DNA from: Poecilobothrus nobilitatus
Taxonomy: Eukaryota > Arthropoda > Insecta > Diptera > Dolichopodidae
Direction: 5' to 3'
Assembly: GCA_947095535.1 (NCBI GenBank)
Contig: OX352773.1
Span: forward strand, 84,230,670 to 84,294,669
DNA: 64,000 bases
Below, one piece after another: positions 10,887 to 24,449 of the stretch. Both the position numbers and the translations under genes were made by a program. Position 1 is the stretch's first letter, and every line of letters starts with the position of its first letter. The notes under the pieces are model-generated. The model was not told the DNA's origin. It was given only the letters and a program-made list of their open reading frames with translations, and did no database searches.

Positions 10887-11650
10887 CTTTTTACAATTTT
10901 GTTTTCCTGTCTTTATATACTTAGCTATATATATAGCTATATATACTTTTTCTTTTCTTAAATTAAAAATTAAACTATGTATTTTGATTACATAAGAAAT
11001 TGAAAAATATATATTGAAAGTTTTGTATATTTTTTCAATAATTTTAATATTTTCAAAATTGGGAATTAGTATTTCATTTAAGTTTTGATTACTATTCTGT
11101 AATATTGTTTCCGTTAATTGACATTCGAAAAATGTGTAATTTATGGATAACGCATTGTTACACTGCGGACAGAGGTCTGGTGTTTTCAAAGATGTGTTTT
11201 TTTGTTAGTAGGGTATGTACCAGTCGTATTCTGCAAATTTTTGTTTCCAGACTTCTATTACTTATTCTATAAATCGGTGCTGTAGTGGCCAATATCTTTT
11301 TAGGAAGCTGTTGGAACAGTTCCACTTTATTTGTCTTTGTCTTTCCAGTTTTACTAGTATCTCATTTTATTTGATGTTTTATAAATACACACGACTACAG
11401 AATACCGCATTCTTTGTCGTGAGTTTTCTTCTTTGTCGGCTACCTCATTCCCTATTATCACTGAGTGTCCGGGGATCCACATTAATTTGATCACTTTATC
11501 CAAGTGTGTGAGGATATTTCTGATTTGCTGAACAATAAATTTATTGTGCGTTCTCAACGAAGTGTTACAGTCACTAGCCTTCACATTAAAGAATTTTTTG
11601 CTATCATTGTATATAAAAAAAAGTGTTTGTGGTTATGTTTATCTTAGAGC
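10884..11650 (-). pseudogene. LINE ORF2 C-terminus with RNase H domain, I/Jockey-like
   Basis: The frame at 11354-11584 reads IRNILTHLDKVIKLMWIPGH, then IIGNEVADKE. This is the end of an RNase H domain, which would degrade the RNA of the RNA-DNA hybrid; the PGH histidine region and the last catalytic Asp (ADK) are visible. After a frameshift, the region around 11190-11250 reads RIRLVHTLLTKKHIF. The frame at 10884-11189 then reads LCPQCNNALSINYTFFECQ. This Cys/His-like tail (CPxC...F-x-C) is typical of I-group LINEs that carry RNase H. Stops and frameshifts separate the three blocks, and no reverse transcriptase is left upstream, so it is a 5'-truncated dead copy. Confidence 0.75.
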
Positions 11651-11899
11651 CCTTACGTTTTTTGGCAGAACTTCCTCCACAAAGACGTTCCCCGAAGGAA
11701 GCATATCAGATAGAATACTGCTTACTAAGTGTGCTTTGATACAAAAAAAGACAAAAATGTTTAAAGAAATTTAAAGTTGATGTGTGTGTTTAATATAATA
11801 CAAAAAGTGCTTATATAATGTTTAAAGAAATTTTCTATTATTATAAAAGATGTTTAAATATCAAACGATCTGTACTAGCGAAAAGTCAGAAAATGACTG

Positions 11900-11942
11900 G
11901 TTAATAAGCCACGTGCTTGACCACTAGGCCATCGAGGCCCTG
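11900..11942 (-). repeat. tRNA-like SINE head
   Basis: The minus strand reads AGGGCCTCGATGGCCTAGTGG. TGGCCTAGTGG (11921-11931) is a good Pol III A-box, and the start matches the SINE E/F heads elsewhere. A B-box is not visible and the body could not be assigned. Confidence 0.5.
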
Positions 11943-13589
11943 TATTTATAAAATCAAGTACGGTAAGAAATGTAAAAATAATTGCATATTTTCAGGCTAA
12001 TTTGACAATATTTCATATTGTTATCTTTAATGTCTCGTATTGATGAACATTTATTTTTTATACGTATCTTTTTTTTTTCAAAAATCAGTAACAAATCTTA
12101 ATTGAAAAAAAAAAAAACCTAAAAAGAATAACAATATAAATTAATAGATTTTTAAAGTAAGTAATAAAAATTACTTTATTGTATTTATAAGTTGAAATTT
12201 TTATAATACAAATAATTTATAATTTATTTAAAAACCGTTCCAAGGCCAATATAAACATCTTAGTAAAATTTAAACAACACAAATCCTGGATATTCAGTTA
12301 CAAAAATAAAGATTTCTAAAAATAATTATGTTTATGATCCATAAAATATATGCTATTCATTTTAACTTTTTATTCCTGGATCAAAATCCATAGCTTTCAC
12401 AGCCACATCATTCCACTTAAACTGTAAGTAATAATAAGTAACTACAATTTCTCATGAACCATTTTTTTTTTTAAATAAAAGGTACCACACCGTATCTTCT
12501 TTTTTTCCTTTCAAAATTTCTGAGTTTTAATTACAAAAATATTTCAAGGTTCATTTATTGTAGATTGGGGTAGTAAAATAAATATTCTTGTTTCCTTAAA
12601 TTTTAAAGACAAATAAAAAGAAAAATATATGTTTGTAATTTTGTATACTAATTATTGAACTTTAATAATTCTGAACTTTTTCTAATTAAAAAAATCATGG
12701 GTTGTCGTTCTTGATTCAATACACCTAGCATGACTGAACACTACCAAATAAGGATGGATTCAAAACTATATATCTAAAATTCTAATTTTAATATAAAAAG
12801 AAAGGAAAATATGAAATATTTACAAGGATACTACACAGGCACACTGACCACAAAAACAACAAATTGTTTCATAATTATAAAAACAAAAATATTTTTTTCT
12901 GTTTTTACTTTTATTGTAAACTTTGAAGTTAATAAATTTGACAATAAATACAACAAAAGTTTTAAGTTTTATTTCTTCAGTACCTACTTTCAAAATATTG
13001 CCTTTATATATTATATGGTATACTATTTATACTATTTATTTATATATATAACTTTTTAATGGGATTTTAGTTGCGCGTGTTTTTTCTTCACTTATTTTGA
13101 GTTAACCAATGTTCTGTATGCGGAATGTTTATAAAGAATATTCAAATACATTTTTAGCTTGTTTTCTTTTTGCCACAAAAATTCGATTAAAATTTTAATT
13201 TCAATGGTTTTTCACAATTTTTTTTTTAATTTTTTTACCAAAAAATTCTGAACCTTTTTTTTTATCTATGTATAACATTACTTCTATAAATCGATTATGG
13301 TAATTTCTTTATTTGGAACTAAGTATTATGTAAAATTCAAGGGATTTGAACATTTAAATTAATACAAATAGAATGTCGGAATGATAATTCCAATTTTTGA
13401 AAAAAAAATTAATATTTTGAATACAATTAGAAAATATAGGCGCATATTTTAAATGATTTTAAAATATCTATAATTATATAAATAAATATAATATTAAAGG
13501 ATGTTTTGCTAAACAGACATCTAAAACATTTCTTGTATGATCCAATTTTAGCTAAATTAAGTTTTAAATTATTTTATCTTTTCTAGTTT
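11943..13589. other. A+T-rich DNA without a recognised gene
   Basis: Long A+T-rich stretch with A and T runs. The open frame 12811-13059 has no recognisable family and a composition typical of background. Confidence 0.5.
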
Positions 13590-15235
13590 ATGTCCTTTCT
13601 CTCTTCTAAAAAAGATTTTTTTTTTTTGCATTATAGACTGTTTAGTACTTTGGATACGAGAGGTTATACTGAAAATAATAAGGAAATAGCAACAATCATA
13701 AATACATTTTTCAACCAAATCGGGAAAAATATAATAAAGGAACAGAAAATGAAGAACACCAATACAACTACGATAAAGAATATAATGAATTCCATAAATC
13801 CATATTCTTAGACCCTGCAAATGAAAATGAGATATATAACATAATTCTGGGACTAAATAAACATGTAGCCGCCGGAATGGACAATATCACGGTTAAAGAT
13901 TTAAAAGCAATGGCCCTTGTAATAAAAAGACACATAAAGGTATATTTCCAAATTGCCTACAAAAGGAAAACTGATTGTGGTAATTACAGACCAATATCAT
14001 TACTTAATTCGATAAGTAAAACTTTTGAAAAAATAATAAATATAAGGATAAGGAGCTATAAGCACAACATTATAGATCAAATATATGAAGCACTTGATGA
14101 AGAAAAATTTATAGGGGCTGTATTTGTAGATTTAACCAAAGCGTTCGACGTGATAAACCATGAACAACTCGTAAAAGTCATTGAGGATATGGGAATAAGA
14201 TGAGTAGACAAAAATCTAGTAAATGATTACTTAACAAATAGAAAACAATGTACTAGAATCAACATTATACTAAGTGATAAACTTCCTATAAAAATTGGTG
14301 TATCACAAGGCTCACTATTCGGACCTCTTTTATGTCTACTATACATCATGAACATCTCAAATTGTAACATCTCATCTAAATATAATATATATGTTGATGA
14401 CACTAATATTGTTGCCAAACCAAACACACTAAGTGAATTGGAAACCGTATTAAAAAACTACTTAAGGTCTTACAGTAATTGATTGAATGTTAATGAACTT
14501 ATTATGAACACGAAAAAAACTAATTATATGATATTCAGATCTAGGTTAAAAAGCTGCAAGCGAATTAATATAAAAGTTAACAGTATTCCTACTTAGCAGA
14601 ACACAAAATATAAAATATTTGGGGGTCACAATTGACGAAAACCTTAAAAGGGATAATCACGTCAAAAAAATAAAACACAATATACTCCCAATAATAATGG
14701 CAATAAGAAGATCAGGTGGTCAACTAAAAGAATGGTTAAACTTAACTATAATGGCTATATTTTATCAAAGATAAGATACAACATTACAAGTTGGAGTCTT
14801 TGTTTAAGTTTTCATCTAAAGCAAATAGATACAATAATGAATAAAATACTAAACATATTATTTAAGATGGATATGAGATGTAGCACAAAAAAAGTATATA
14901 AGGACACAGAAGAATTGGATATTAATCAGTTGATCTATTTCGAAAAATGTAAACATAAACATAAAATAGTGAACAAACAATTAAAATCAAATTGGATACT
15001 AAAAACACAAAAAGAAATACACAATTATAACACAAGGAATAGATTTGAATGTGCCATTGAATGTGCCCATAGCTAGAACACGTCCACCAAACATAAAAGT
15101 CTTAAAAATAGTGCAATAAAATTATATAACAAATTACCTAAATACATTAAAGATTGCAAAAACATAGATAAGTTTAAATCACTAAAGAGGCACATATGCA
15201 ATTTCAGAAATTAAAAATTAATTGTTTTTATTTTG
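13590..15235 (+). pseudogene. LINE ORF2 reverse transcriptase, CR1/Jockey-like, 5'-truncated
   Basis: A reverse transcriptase would copy the LINE RNA at the nicked target. Blocks in order: NKEIATIINTFFNQIGKNI (13680-13735); after a frameshift near 13811, NEIYNIILGL and AAGMDNITVKDLKA; GNYRPISLLNSISKTFEKII (13978-14037); motif A GAVFVDLTKAFDVINHE (about 14116-14166); GVSQGSLFGPLLCLLYIMNI (14299-14358); and the catalytic YVDD box at 14390-14401. A thumb/C-terminal part with KDTEELDINQLIYFE and IHNYNTRNRFE follows (14732-15076), then KNSAIKLYNKLPKYIKDC (about 15107-15160). In-frame stops at 14201-14203, near 14480 and near 14594, plus several frameshifts, inactivate it. Part of the fingers between about 13930 and 13960 seems deleted. 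The endonuclease half is missing. It could be the same family as the LINE at 3.3-5.4 kb, but the two pieces do not overlap. Confidence 0.9.
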
Positions 15236-15440
15236 TATTACCAAATTTGTTTGTTTTTAGTATACATTATATATTTTATTTAATATATAGCTTTATTTTA
15301 ATTTTACATGTAGTTGTATACATAAAAAAAAAATTTTTTTTTTTCTTTTCTTTTAATTTAATTATTGTTAGTTATAAAATAATACATTTAATTTCTTATA
15401 CACAATGTAATGTTGTCTGAAATGAAATTAAAATAAAACA
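15236..15440 (+). other. Probable 3' UTR of the LINE
   Basis: A+T-rich sequence directly after the reverse-transcriptase C-terminus, ending in an A-rich stretch ('aaaataaaacacaaaaaac') near 15431-15450. No clean tail or target-site duplication was identified. Confidence 0.35.
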
Positions 15441-16170
15441 CAAAAAACTACGTTGACTGGAACTGCTATCTAGCGTTTTTTTCGAAACCGTTACTGATTT
15501 AAGATATCATTGTCTAAATTAAAAGGTATTTTAGAATTACTCTAGAAATTCCAGAAGTTTTTTATCCGTTTTTCATAATATAATCTCGGATGTCTATTAG
15601 TTTCATTCTTTTTATGTAATTATGGATACCAATGAGTATTTGAAATGTCTTGTTGAAAGTTCTTGAAATTTTATTGAATAATAAATTAGTTAATTTTAAA
15701 TTTTTATTAAAAATTTTGTAACTAATAAAATATCAAATATCATAAATAAAAAGAAAAAATTATAAACATCATACTGTATATTATTAATCTCTTCATACAA
15801 GTATAGATTATTTTTTTAACAATAAAATTGATCATATAAGGTAAATTTACAAACGTTCGTTATCATAAGAAATTATTGTGCAATTCTTACAAGCAATATA
15901 TACCTAATTTGCAATAATAGATGAAAAATTTCGCAATAAAGAATGAAAATTTTAGTTATTCGAGGATAGGAACAACAGTTATTGACCATTTCGTCCCAAA
16001 TGTATTCAATATTTTTTTTATATATTTGGCACTTTATCTAATCATCGAATGTTTATTGCTAGTGTTAATTTAGAGTCAATTAAAGAAAATTAAGAAATTG
16101 TGTCAATTTTAGGATATCCTTACGAATATAATATGTTTTATTTCCATTAATAAAACGCATCTATACCTTT
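15441..16170. other. A+T-rich DNA without a recognised feature
   Basis: No coding, RNA or repeat feature recognised. Confidence 0.45.
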
Positions 16171-16179
16171 CCCGACACC

Positions 16180-16470
16180 GTTACGCTAAACCAACCAAAT
16201 TGTACAGATGTTACGGATATAAAACTTTGTCATCTTTCATAAAATTTCAGCTGTCTAACTTTTTTAAATGCCAATATGTGAGTATATAAAATTTGAAGCT
16301 ACATGAACTTGTTCTGTTACTAACGAAATTATATAGATGTCGTTGGTAGAAAAATTAATTTCTTTTGACAAAATTATAAATATCTAGCTTATTTAGACAC
16401 TAAGTTATGCTTATATAGAAAATATGTTGTATCAAAGTTGTTCAGATTAAATAATGAATCTGATATTTAC
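16180..16470 (-). repeat. Diverged family C fragment
   Basis: It keeps the internal order of family C: 'ccaaccaaattgtacagatg', 'cataaaatttcagctgtctaac', 'atatctagcttatttagaca' and 'ctaagttat' then 'ttgttgtatcaaag'-like. Termini are absent. The match is partial. Confidence 0.4.
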
Positions 16471-19400
16471 ATAAAAAGAAATTTTGAGATGGTAAAAATT
16501 ACAGAACCCTACAGATCTTTTACTTTTTGATTTATGGTACAGGCTAAATAAACTCAGAATTTAATCCTGAGTAATAATATACATACATACTTTTAATTAT
16601 TTGTACAATTTTAAAATTTAATTCTAATGAAATAGTCAGATATAAAATATAATTTGTAAAAATAATTTTTTGAATTTTCACGGATAACTCTTCTTGGAAA
16701 TTTAAAATATTTTATTTAGAGTTGTTTGAAACCTAGAATCGTTTTTATATCTATTACGTCTTTTCCATCTTGTTCAAGATTTTCCATTAATCGAATTTAT
16801 TTCTACAATAACTTCTGTTATTCTGTAATCGTAAACGTTTGGTTGTCCATTAACAGTAGAATTGTTAGACTCATTGGAAGTTGCTTAATTCTTCAGAATT
16901 GCTTAAATAGAAAAGCATATTAAATAAATTAAATTAATTTATTTATATGTATATAATATATAATTTCTGTTTTAATATTTTAAAAGTATACCATGAATAA
17001 AAAAACCAATTAGGTTAAACCAACCTTTCGCTATAGTCAAATATCTCATATTAACACATCCATCCCAATTTCATTCTAGTTTTTATCCTTTGATATTTTA
17101 AATTATCTGTTTTCTTGTAACTGCGGATCCTGTGTTCATTCTTGTGTTTACCTTTTGTGTATCCGTTGCGATGCGGTAATCTCATACTTTCTACTCATAT
17201 ATCATTAGATGTTATTTTTTGATTGTTAATACTTATATCCCGAAAACTTCCTTCAAGGATGAAAAATCCTTTTTTTTTTTTGTTCTTTTGTAAGTTTAAG
17301 ATTTTAACCTCGTTTTTTTGTTTGAAAAGAAAAAAAAAAGAATAATGTGGAAAATCAAAATAATTCTACTGCATATACATATAATATAAATTATAATATA
17401 TAATACTTATATATAAGTACAAATTTAAAATTTGGAAAAATTTATAGTAAAAACAAAATTAAACTTAAGAACTTTTGATTTTCGAAAGAGTCCCAATAGA
17501 TGGTGTAACATTTGATAGAAAACTTTTTCAAATTGCAAGAAATTCTTTACTTCATTTTGAAAATTGTTATTGTCTTTTATTATTTAAACTAGTGAAAAGG
17601 CCCATCACATGATGGGCGTCCGGAGAATAAAAAATGTTTTTTTAAATACTGTATTAAATATTGTTAACCCGAACCCAATCATTTTTAAATAATAAAATTT
17701 AAATTTTGTTTTTTTCTTTTTTCAAGTAGTCCACATGCTGCGAGTTCTCTTGTAATAGATAATCTTCAATTAAAATGTGTGTATGGTTTTGTAAACGTTT
17801 GAATATTTTTTTACCTTTCTTTCTCTTACATAAATATATACAATTTCTATACATAAATATATGCAATTTGAATTTCTCATTTCACTATTAAAAAATTCAT
17901 TTTACATAATACTAATACTAATGCATTTTTCTAAAATAAAAAAATCTATTTGCAAAGGTAGCTATACATAATATATCCGAAAAAAAAACAACTCTACATA
18001 TATATATTTTTATAATGTAATTTTATTTGGGTTATGGTAAGCAAAATGAATGCGTTTGTGTGCAAGTATAATATAGGTAGGGACCACTGAAATTTTGTGC
18101 AGGTATATATAATATATAATAATAACAAATGGGTACCCAAATGAATATACAGTTTACTTGAATTTTAGTATGTTTCCATTTCAAATCGTTTTGTTTTTAA
18201 TTTGTTGTTTTTTTCGTGCATGATAAATTCTTATTACTATCTACTTTTTAGAATTTGATTTTTGTTGAGATAAATATGGGCGGGCTACCAAGAAAACTTT
18301 GTAATCACGTGGTTATTGCAACTACTTATTGACATTGACAGTAATATACATACTTTGATTTTAACATTCTAAATAGAATTAGATCTAAAGAGTATGGTAA
18401 ATGGTTATATTATGATTGTTTTTAGTTTTTTTTTGATAGTATTTACTGTTTAGTAATTAATATTGTGCTACTATTTGCTATAATAACATAGAATCGTATG
18501 TGAATGTACATTATGTTTGTATTGTAATTTGTACATTCTAATATTGTATATAGTTGGTATTGGTTGGTACACTTATAGGTAGTAGTAGAATTAAAACTAA
18601 AGAGTAAAGAGTATTGTTTAAAGATCAAACCACTTCTTTTCAAGTTTTTTAATTCTTTTGTTTCTTTTCTTGTTAGTATTAGTATTTAGTAAGACATATT
18701 GTAATTGTGTGTGCTCTAAAATTTAAAATTACGAATAGCAGCTGCAGCAGGAGATTGTCTTTTATTATATTGAGATATTAGGTAAAATATTTAAATATTT
18801 ATTTATTTTAGTACGTTCCATCACCGGCCATTTTAATTGTAAAAAAAACTATAAAAAGTATAAAATACAATTGGTTACCTATGAATAATTGGAAGCAGTT
18901 GGAATATCTATTAAAGGAAAATTATACTTTTCCATTTATTATATTACATTCATTTGCCTACTATTATTTTACAGAAAAATTTCAAAAAAGCCAATAGAGT
19001 CGTTTTTAAGCTTCTTTTTAGTAATCCTTATTAATCCAATCGGGCCTTTTAAATATTCAGATATTTCTTTATTAAAGATAAATAAAAACAAATAACTTGG
19101 TCTAGACCAGCTATAGTTGTGTGATTTATTTAGATTTAATTGTTGATTAACTTTCTTAATACTAACTGATAACTTGTTAAAAATCTGTTTCCAAAAAATA
19201 TTTCCAAACTAAATATAATCTTAAGATTACTTCGTATAAATTTTATCCTTTTTCTTTTCAACTCCAACAACACAAAAAAAAATGGTTTTTTTTGTAAATT
19301 TTTTATTTAGGTCTGAATTTAGATTAGGTTTTGGATTTGGGTTGCATTCGAATAGGAATAGAATACAAACAATTTCTTATTTTTTATCATTGCTTTCTGA

Positions 19401-20173
19401 TCCCTTAATTCCACTGGAGTAATTTTTGTTAGATTTACTGTGGTATTTATGAGCATCTATCGAATATATAAGTCATGTAAATTTTATACAACAAAATGTC
19501 TATATATATATGTATAAATATTCGTAATACATAATATATGTACTCGTATAATGTTATAAGAATATTCTTTATCCGTTTGAATTAAATTAAAAATGATCAT
19601 AATATTATGCAATAACTAAAAGTAGGGCACATTTTGCCAACTTTAAAAATAAATAAATATCAAAGAATAAAAAAACTTTCTTTTTCATAATCTTAATTTA
19701 TTTTTTAAAATAATTTTATTGACTTAAGAAGTTTTTTTTTTGTTTTTTAATTCAAATTAAAATTTCTTTTAAAAATTTCTTTTTTGATATAAATAAAAAA
19801 TTATTTTTAATTGTTTATATGAAAACTGTTTGAAAAAAAGCAGCTCTTGCATCATCCATTTTCTTTTATAATTTATGACTATAAAATATTCTTGTATAAA
19901 ATCTTTTAAAATATTTTAAAAAGTATTTTTGTTTGTTAGATGATTTTTAGCCGGATCGAATACTACATTTAATTTAAATTGATTTTCTTCAATTTATGCA
20001 AAAAATTCATTTGCCATTTTTCGACTTAGGTTCGGTTTTCGACCTAAAATTTAAAAACAAAGTTTACGCAATTTATTTTTCCAAAACTTATTTAACAGTG
20101 TTTTTACATTGCATTACAAGTTTTCAATTCGATTTACGTCTTAACCATTTGCGAAACAAATTAAACGATTTGT
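16471..20173. other. Long A+T-rich stretch without a recognised gene
   Basis: About 3.7 kb of low-complexity A+T-rich DNA. A short hairpin lies at 17600-17617 (separate entry). The open frames at 16726-16923, 18443-18643, 18889-19095 and 19996-20202 have no motif and look random. Confidence 0.5.
17600..17617. repeat. Short perfect hairpin GCCCATCA-ca-TGATGGGC
   Basis: Eight-base arms with a two-base loop. It is clearly richer in G+C than its surroundings. It may be the end of an old element; no function is implied. Confidence 0.7.
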
Positions 20174-20660
20174 TTGTTTTTTTTTTTGTTTCTGGGTGGT
20201 GAGAATTTTTCAAAGACAAGAATAATATGCTATTGTTAGTGTCACATTTTACTGACTGAATCCACCTCTTTCTTTAGCCCATATTATGAGATAACGCGCT
20301 TGGCTGCACACACAATATATTAGCTAGAAAGTAAGAATATAGGAAAGGATAGCACAGGAATGTGTAAATTTTCAATTAGGTATTGAGACTATAAGGTAAC
20401 AATGAATCCTTTGATTATTATTACTAATTTGCTAACAGAGACGAAACCATCAATCAGTTGCAAAATGCAACGGCAGTATATTGGTAGCACCCTTCTGTAT
20501 TAAGTTTTAACTAAAAGAAACTACACTGTAAAAGCTGCAGTATTGATATTATTATTATTACTCTAACTTTTTTTTTGATATGATCTGACCGCGGTTTGGA
20601 TGAAAGACCTTCCGATTGAAAATCAGGTGACCGGATCACTATGCCATGAATCATTATTAT
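20174..20660 (-). repeat. SINE family D copy (tRNA-like head, long body, A tail)
   Basis: Read on the minus strand, the head lies at 20589-20650. Its A-box-like TGGCATAGTGATCC is at 20633-20646, and a degenerate B-box-like stretch ends in CCAAACCGC. The body (about 20200-20580) shares 'tgtca-attttactgact', 'ttagctagaaagtaagaatataggaaaggata' and 'aacaatgaatcc' with the copy at 36.58 kb. The plus-strand T run at 20174-20188 is the A tail. Nearly 500 bases is long for a SINE. Confidence 0.65.
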
Positions 20661-22076
20661 ATGCAATATTTTATTCTTTTCTCTATCATATCTTTAACTC
20701 TTAATATTGCAGTTTAACAAATATGTAAGTATTGATGAATATAAAAAGTCTAAATTGAACATCTTTTGATCAAATATTTTAATGTAAAAGAAAACTAAAA
20801 ACTTAAAAAAACAAAAAATTAATAAAATTTTTTCTTAAAAATATTTTTTTTTTTTGTTATAGAATCAGAATTAAAAAGAATTGATTTTTTTTTTGTGGTC
20901 TGTTCTATTGAATCCCCATTTCTATTTATTTTTCTTTTATTATTCTATCTATTTATTTCGCTTTATCTCTCTTTTTCCTTTTCTAATTCTTTCTTTTTTA
21001 TTTGTTTTAAAAAATTTTCTTTTATATCCTATTTTAATTTTAAATTATTTTCTTAACTCAAAGATCCTCATACGAAGATAAATATATTACAGTGACGGAC
21101 TAATAATCAACAACAACTTAAAAACTTTATTATTATTTTTATTAAACCATTTTTGTTTTGTTTTTGCGTTATAAATGCTTTCTTTTTGTTTAATAGGATA
21201 TTGTAGAGGCTTCGAGAAACTATGAGCTTTATATCTTATTACAGTAACTAAAACTAGCTTTATATCTTATTACAGTGCCTTCTAAATATACTATTATTTC
21301 CAAGAAATATTTGCAGTGACATCAATTTATTTATATATTTTTGAATTGGAAACCAAGCACAATGCAACCAAGCACAACAAATCGGAAATTAGTTAATTTA
21401 TTCAGAGCAATTATATAAAAAGGATAATTCCTTTTCATTAATTTTAAATTATTTGTCCATAACTGTAGACATAATATTTTCCGAAAATTAAAATCAGCAC
21501 TTAATATTATTCTACTATAGTATTTTTTTTAAATTTAATTGAAATATAACTGTAAACTATTCTGCAGGGGATGGGTATTTTAAATTTATTGATTATTATT
21601 CTGATATTGATTGAATTGATATTTTGTAATTAAAACGAATTTTTAATTAAATTTTCAGCATAAAAAGAAATAAAGACTTCAAATAAAATGTCTTATTTTT
21701 TCTTTTAATAATGATAGAATTAATTTCCTAAAGATACAATGTTTAAATAAATTTAAATTTTTATATGGAGATTTTTATTTATCTATTAAGGAAAAGAATA
21801 TATCATAAATTTAAAATTCCAAATTTATTTTTAAAAATAAAAAAAATAAATAAATAAAATGAAATAGAGAGAAATGTAAAAGTCATAAAGATTCAAATGT
21901 TAACCGATTTTTTATTAGTTAAAGATGAATTATAATATTTCAAAATATATTTATTTTTATGTTACTAATTAAACTTTTAACTCTGTATACTCCAAATTTA
22001 CATGGTGTTTCACTTAATAACTCTATTCGTTCTGAGCCAAGTAGGGAAACTAAAAACTAGAAATAAATTGTATTAT
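20661..22076. other. A+T-rich DNA without a recognised gene
   Basis: It contains a 21-base direct repeat ('agctttatatcttattacag', near 21224 and 21255) separated by about 30 bases. Nothing else was recognised. Confidence 0.5.
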
Positions 22077-22077
22077 A

Positions 22078-22482
22078 TATACAGGGTGGTCCGCGTCAAT
22101 TTTTAAATAGAGCAGAAGGTGATGGGAAACATCATAACGGATAAAAAATTCTATGGGAGGAGGAAGGGGTTTATTCTGGACCATTTTCGAGATATGAGAG
22201 ATTAAAGATGTTTTAGCGACTTTCATAAAAAAAATCAATAATTTTTGAACTCAATTTTCTTTTGAAACATTCTGTATTTGGAGCACTTTATAGCATATTT
22301 CGAAACAACTTTTCAGGCCTACAATTAGTACCTAATAACTTTTTCTCTATCTCTAACCATTTTTATAAAGAATAAGATATAAAGAATAGAAAAGTGTGTT
22401 ATTTTCAATCACAATAGAAAAGTGTGTTAACACATTTCACATATTACATACATACATTTTATATTCATAGAAACCCTGTATA
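22078..22482 (+). mobile_element. Putative MITE with TATACAGGGT ends
   Basis: 22078-22087 (TATACAGGGT) is the exact reverse complement of 22473-22482 (ACCCTGTATA). The left end continues 'ggtccgcgtcaa', a start that looks like known insect MITE ends. The internal sequence is A+T-rich and non-coding. A second inverted pair nearby ('gaactcaattttcttttgaa' at about 22239 against its complement near 22677) extends past the right end, so the true boundaries are uncertain. Confidence 0.4.
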
Positions 22483-22707
22483 AGATAGATATAAGATAGG
22501 TACTGCAATTATTAATATTTATTTGAAGAAATTTAGAAAAAAATAATATGTAAGAAATGTTTCTATCATTCTTGGAAACGGTGAAAGATAAAGAAAAATT
22601 ATAAGCTTATAAACTATATAATTATGAACTCTTTTGTAATATATTTTTCATATTATCACCTCGCATATACGGTGTTTCAGAAGAAAATTGAGTTTGAAAC
22701 AAAATTT

Positions 22708-22876
22708 GTTTTTTTTTAATGCATTTCTCTGCCACATAAACAGGAAATTACACATACAAAAGAAATAGGTGGAAATGAAATTACACAGTCTTTCCTGTTG
22801 AGACGTGGCTGTAAATGACAGTAAGGGGAAATAACTCTTACCACGTGTGTGGGATTCAAACCCACACTCCCTCGGT
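22708..22876 (-). repeat. tRNA-derived SINE, family E (head truncated)
   Basis: The minus strand reads GAGGGAGTGTGGGTTTGAATC, with a B-box-like GGTTTGAATCC, then 'acagccacgtctc' and 'atgtggcagagaaatgcatt', then A-rich (plus-strand T run at 22709-22718). The order and sequence match the complete copy at 32.53-32.72 kb. The head with the A-box is missing to the right of about 22876. Confidence 0.65.
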
Positions 22877-22885
22877 TTTTAAATT

Positions 22886-24449
22886 TTTTTTTTTTGACCT
22901 AATCTCTTAAACTTGTTTTGTCTGAAATTACCATATACTATATGATAAAGCATACAATATCCAATAAAATTCAATTAAATGATACTACATTCTATTTTTA
23001 ATTAGCAATCGAAAACAAAATTAATTCTTGTTCTTTAAAATCAAAAAAAAAAACACTAAATTGCTAGTTAGTATATTATGCCAGATTTTACATAGTTTAG
23101 TGGTCTATTATGTCTATTATCATAGTTAGTATATTATGCCAAATTGTTGGGAACCTTTTATATTAAAAAGAGTGACGTAAAATTAATCAATTAAGATACT
23201 AGAAGAAACCTTAAAATTGAATTTTAGAAGCAAATATTTTTTATAAATTATTTATGCAAAGTTGGGAAAAATTATTTCGTTCCTCAAAAAAAAATTTCTC
23301 AATCATTTTTAATACATTTTTAACAAAATTTCTAGAATATGCATTTTTAGTATTATCTATTAGATAAATTACCTTAACCCTATTTTTCGCAAATTATGAA
23401 AGAAAAAAAAGCAACAAAATGATTTATTTTTCTGTGAATATTTAACTCATTATTTTTTTAATAATTATAAAAATTCTAAAAAAAATATTTAAATAATTAA
23501 AAATAAAAAATTTTATTTTAACTTAAAATTATTTATTTGTTAAATAATATTTTCTTTTTTAATAATTTTTTCTGGTATTTATCAAAGTATAAAATATTTG
23601 TATAAATATTTTAAGAAAAATTTTTATTCTTCAATTTTATCCTTTTAATCCGTATTCCTATTTGTTCCAGTTATAGTATGGGACAATTTTTTTTACGTAT
23701 TAAGAATGTCAGTAGATTTCAAAGATGAAAAGCGCATGTAAAATTTTTAATGCACTTTTGCCCGATGCAATATAAGTGTAAAACGAAAATCTTTTAATCT
23801 TTTAAAAATTAAAAAGCAAAATCGATCAATAAAAAAAATGTGATGACAGAACGACCGCGGAAGTAAAGCCCATTCCATTTGAATTGGAATTAAAACCCAC
23901 ACTATTTTTGTTATTAAAAGAAGAGAGTAACATAATACATAGAGAAAATGCATATCGCAACTCTATTTTAGTATAATTGGTACAATTTATAACATTTTTT
24001 CCTTCTGTAAAAAAATTGAAAACCGGTTTTGATTTATTTTGAATAAAAACATTTTTTCTAAATTGTCTTAGTTAAAAGCAATTGATTATTATAATAATGT
24101 ACCTAATGTCACTAAGGGAATTTTCGCACTGCACCAATATATAAGTAATAAAAGCAAGTAGGCAAATAATATGTTGCAACTTAAAAATTTTTAAAACAAA
24201 AGCAAAACTTAAAGTTATATATATTGCATTATTCATTTATTATATCACAAATTCACAAATCATAAAATCGCACACAAATGTATTCCTCTATTTAAACTAG
24301 TCAAACTAAATAACCATTAATTTTATGAACCTTATTGGTGTATGTGGACCAGCAATGTGGTTTGCCAGTCGAATGATAGCAGCAACTTAACTATTGAATA
24401 ACTTTTCTTAGCTCTCTATCTCTAGTTGATGTTATTCTAGAACTCCAAT
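22886..24449. other. A+T-rich DNA without a recognised gene
   Basis: It contains a short direct repeat ('gttagtatattatgcca', near 23068 and 23126). The open frame 23747-23953 shows no known motif. Confidence 0.45.
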
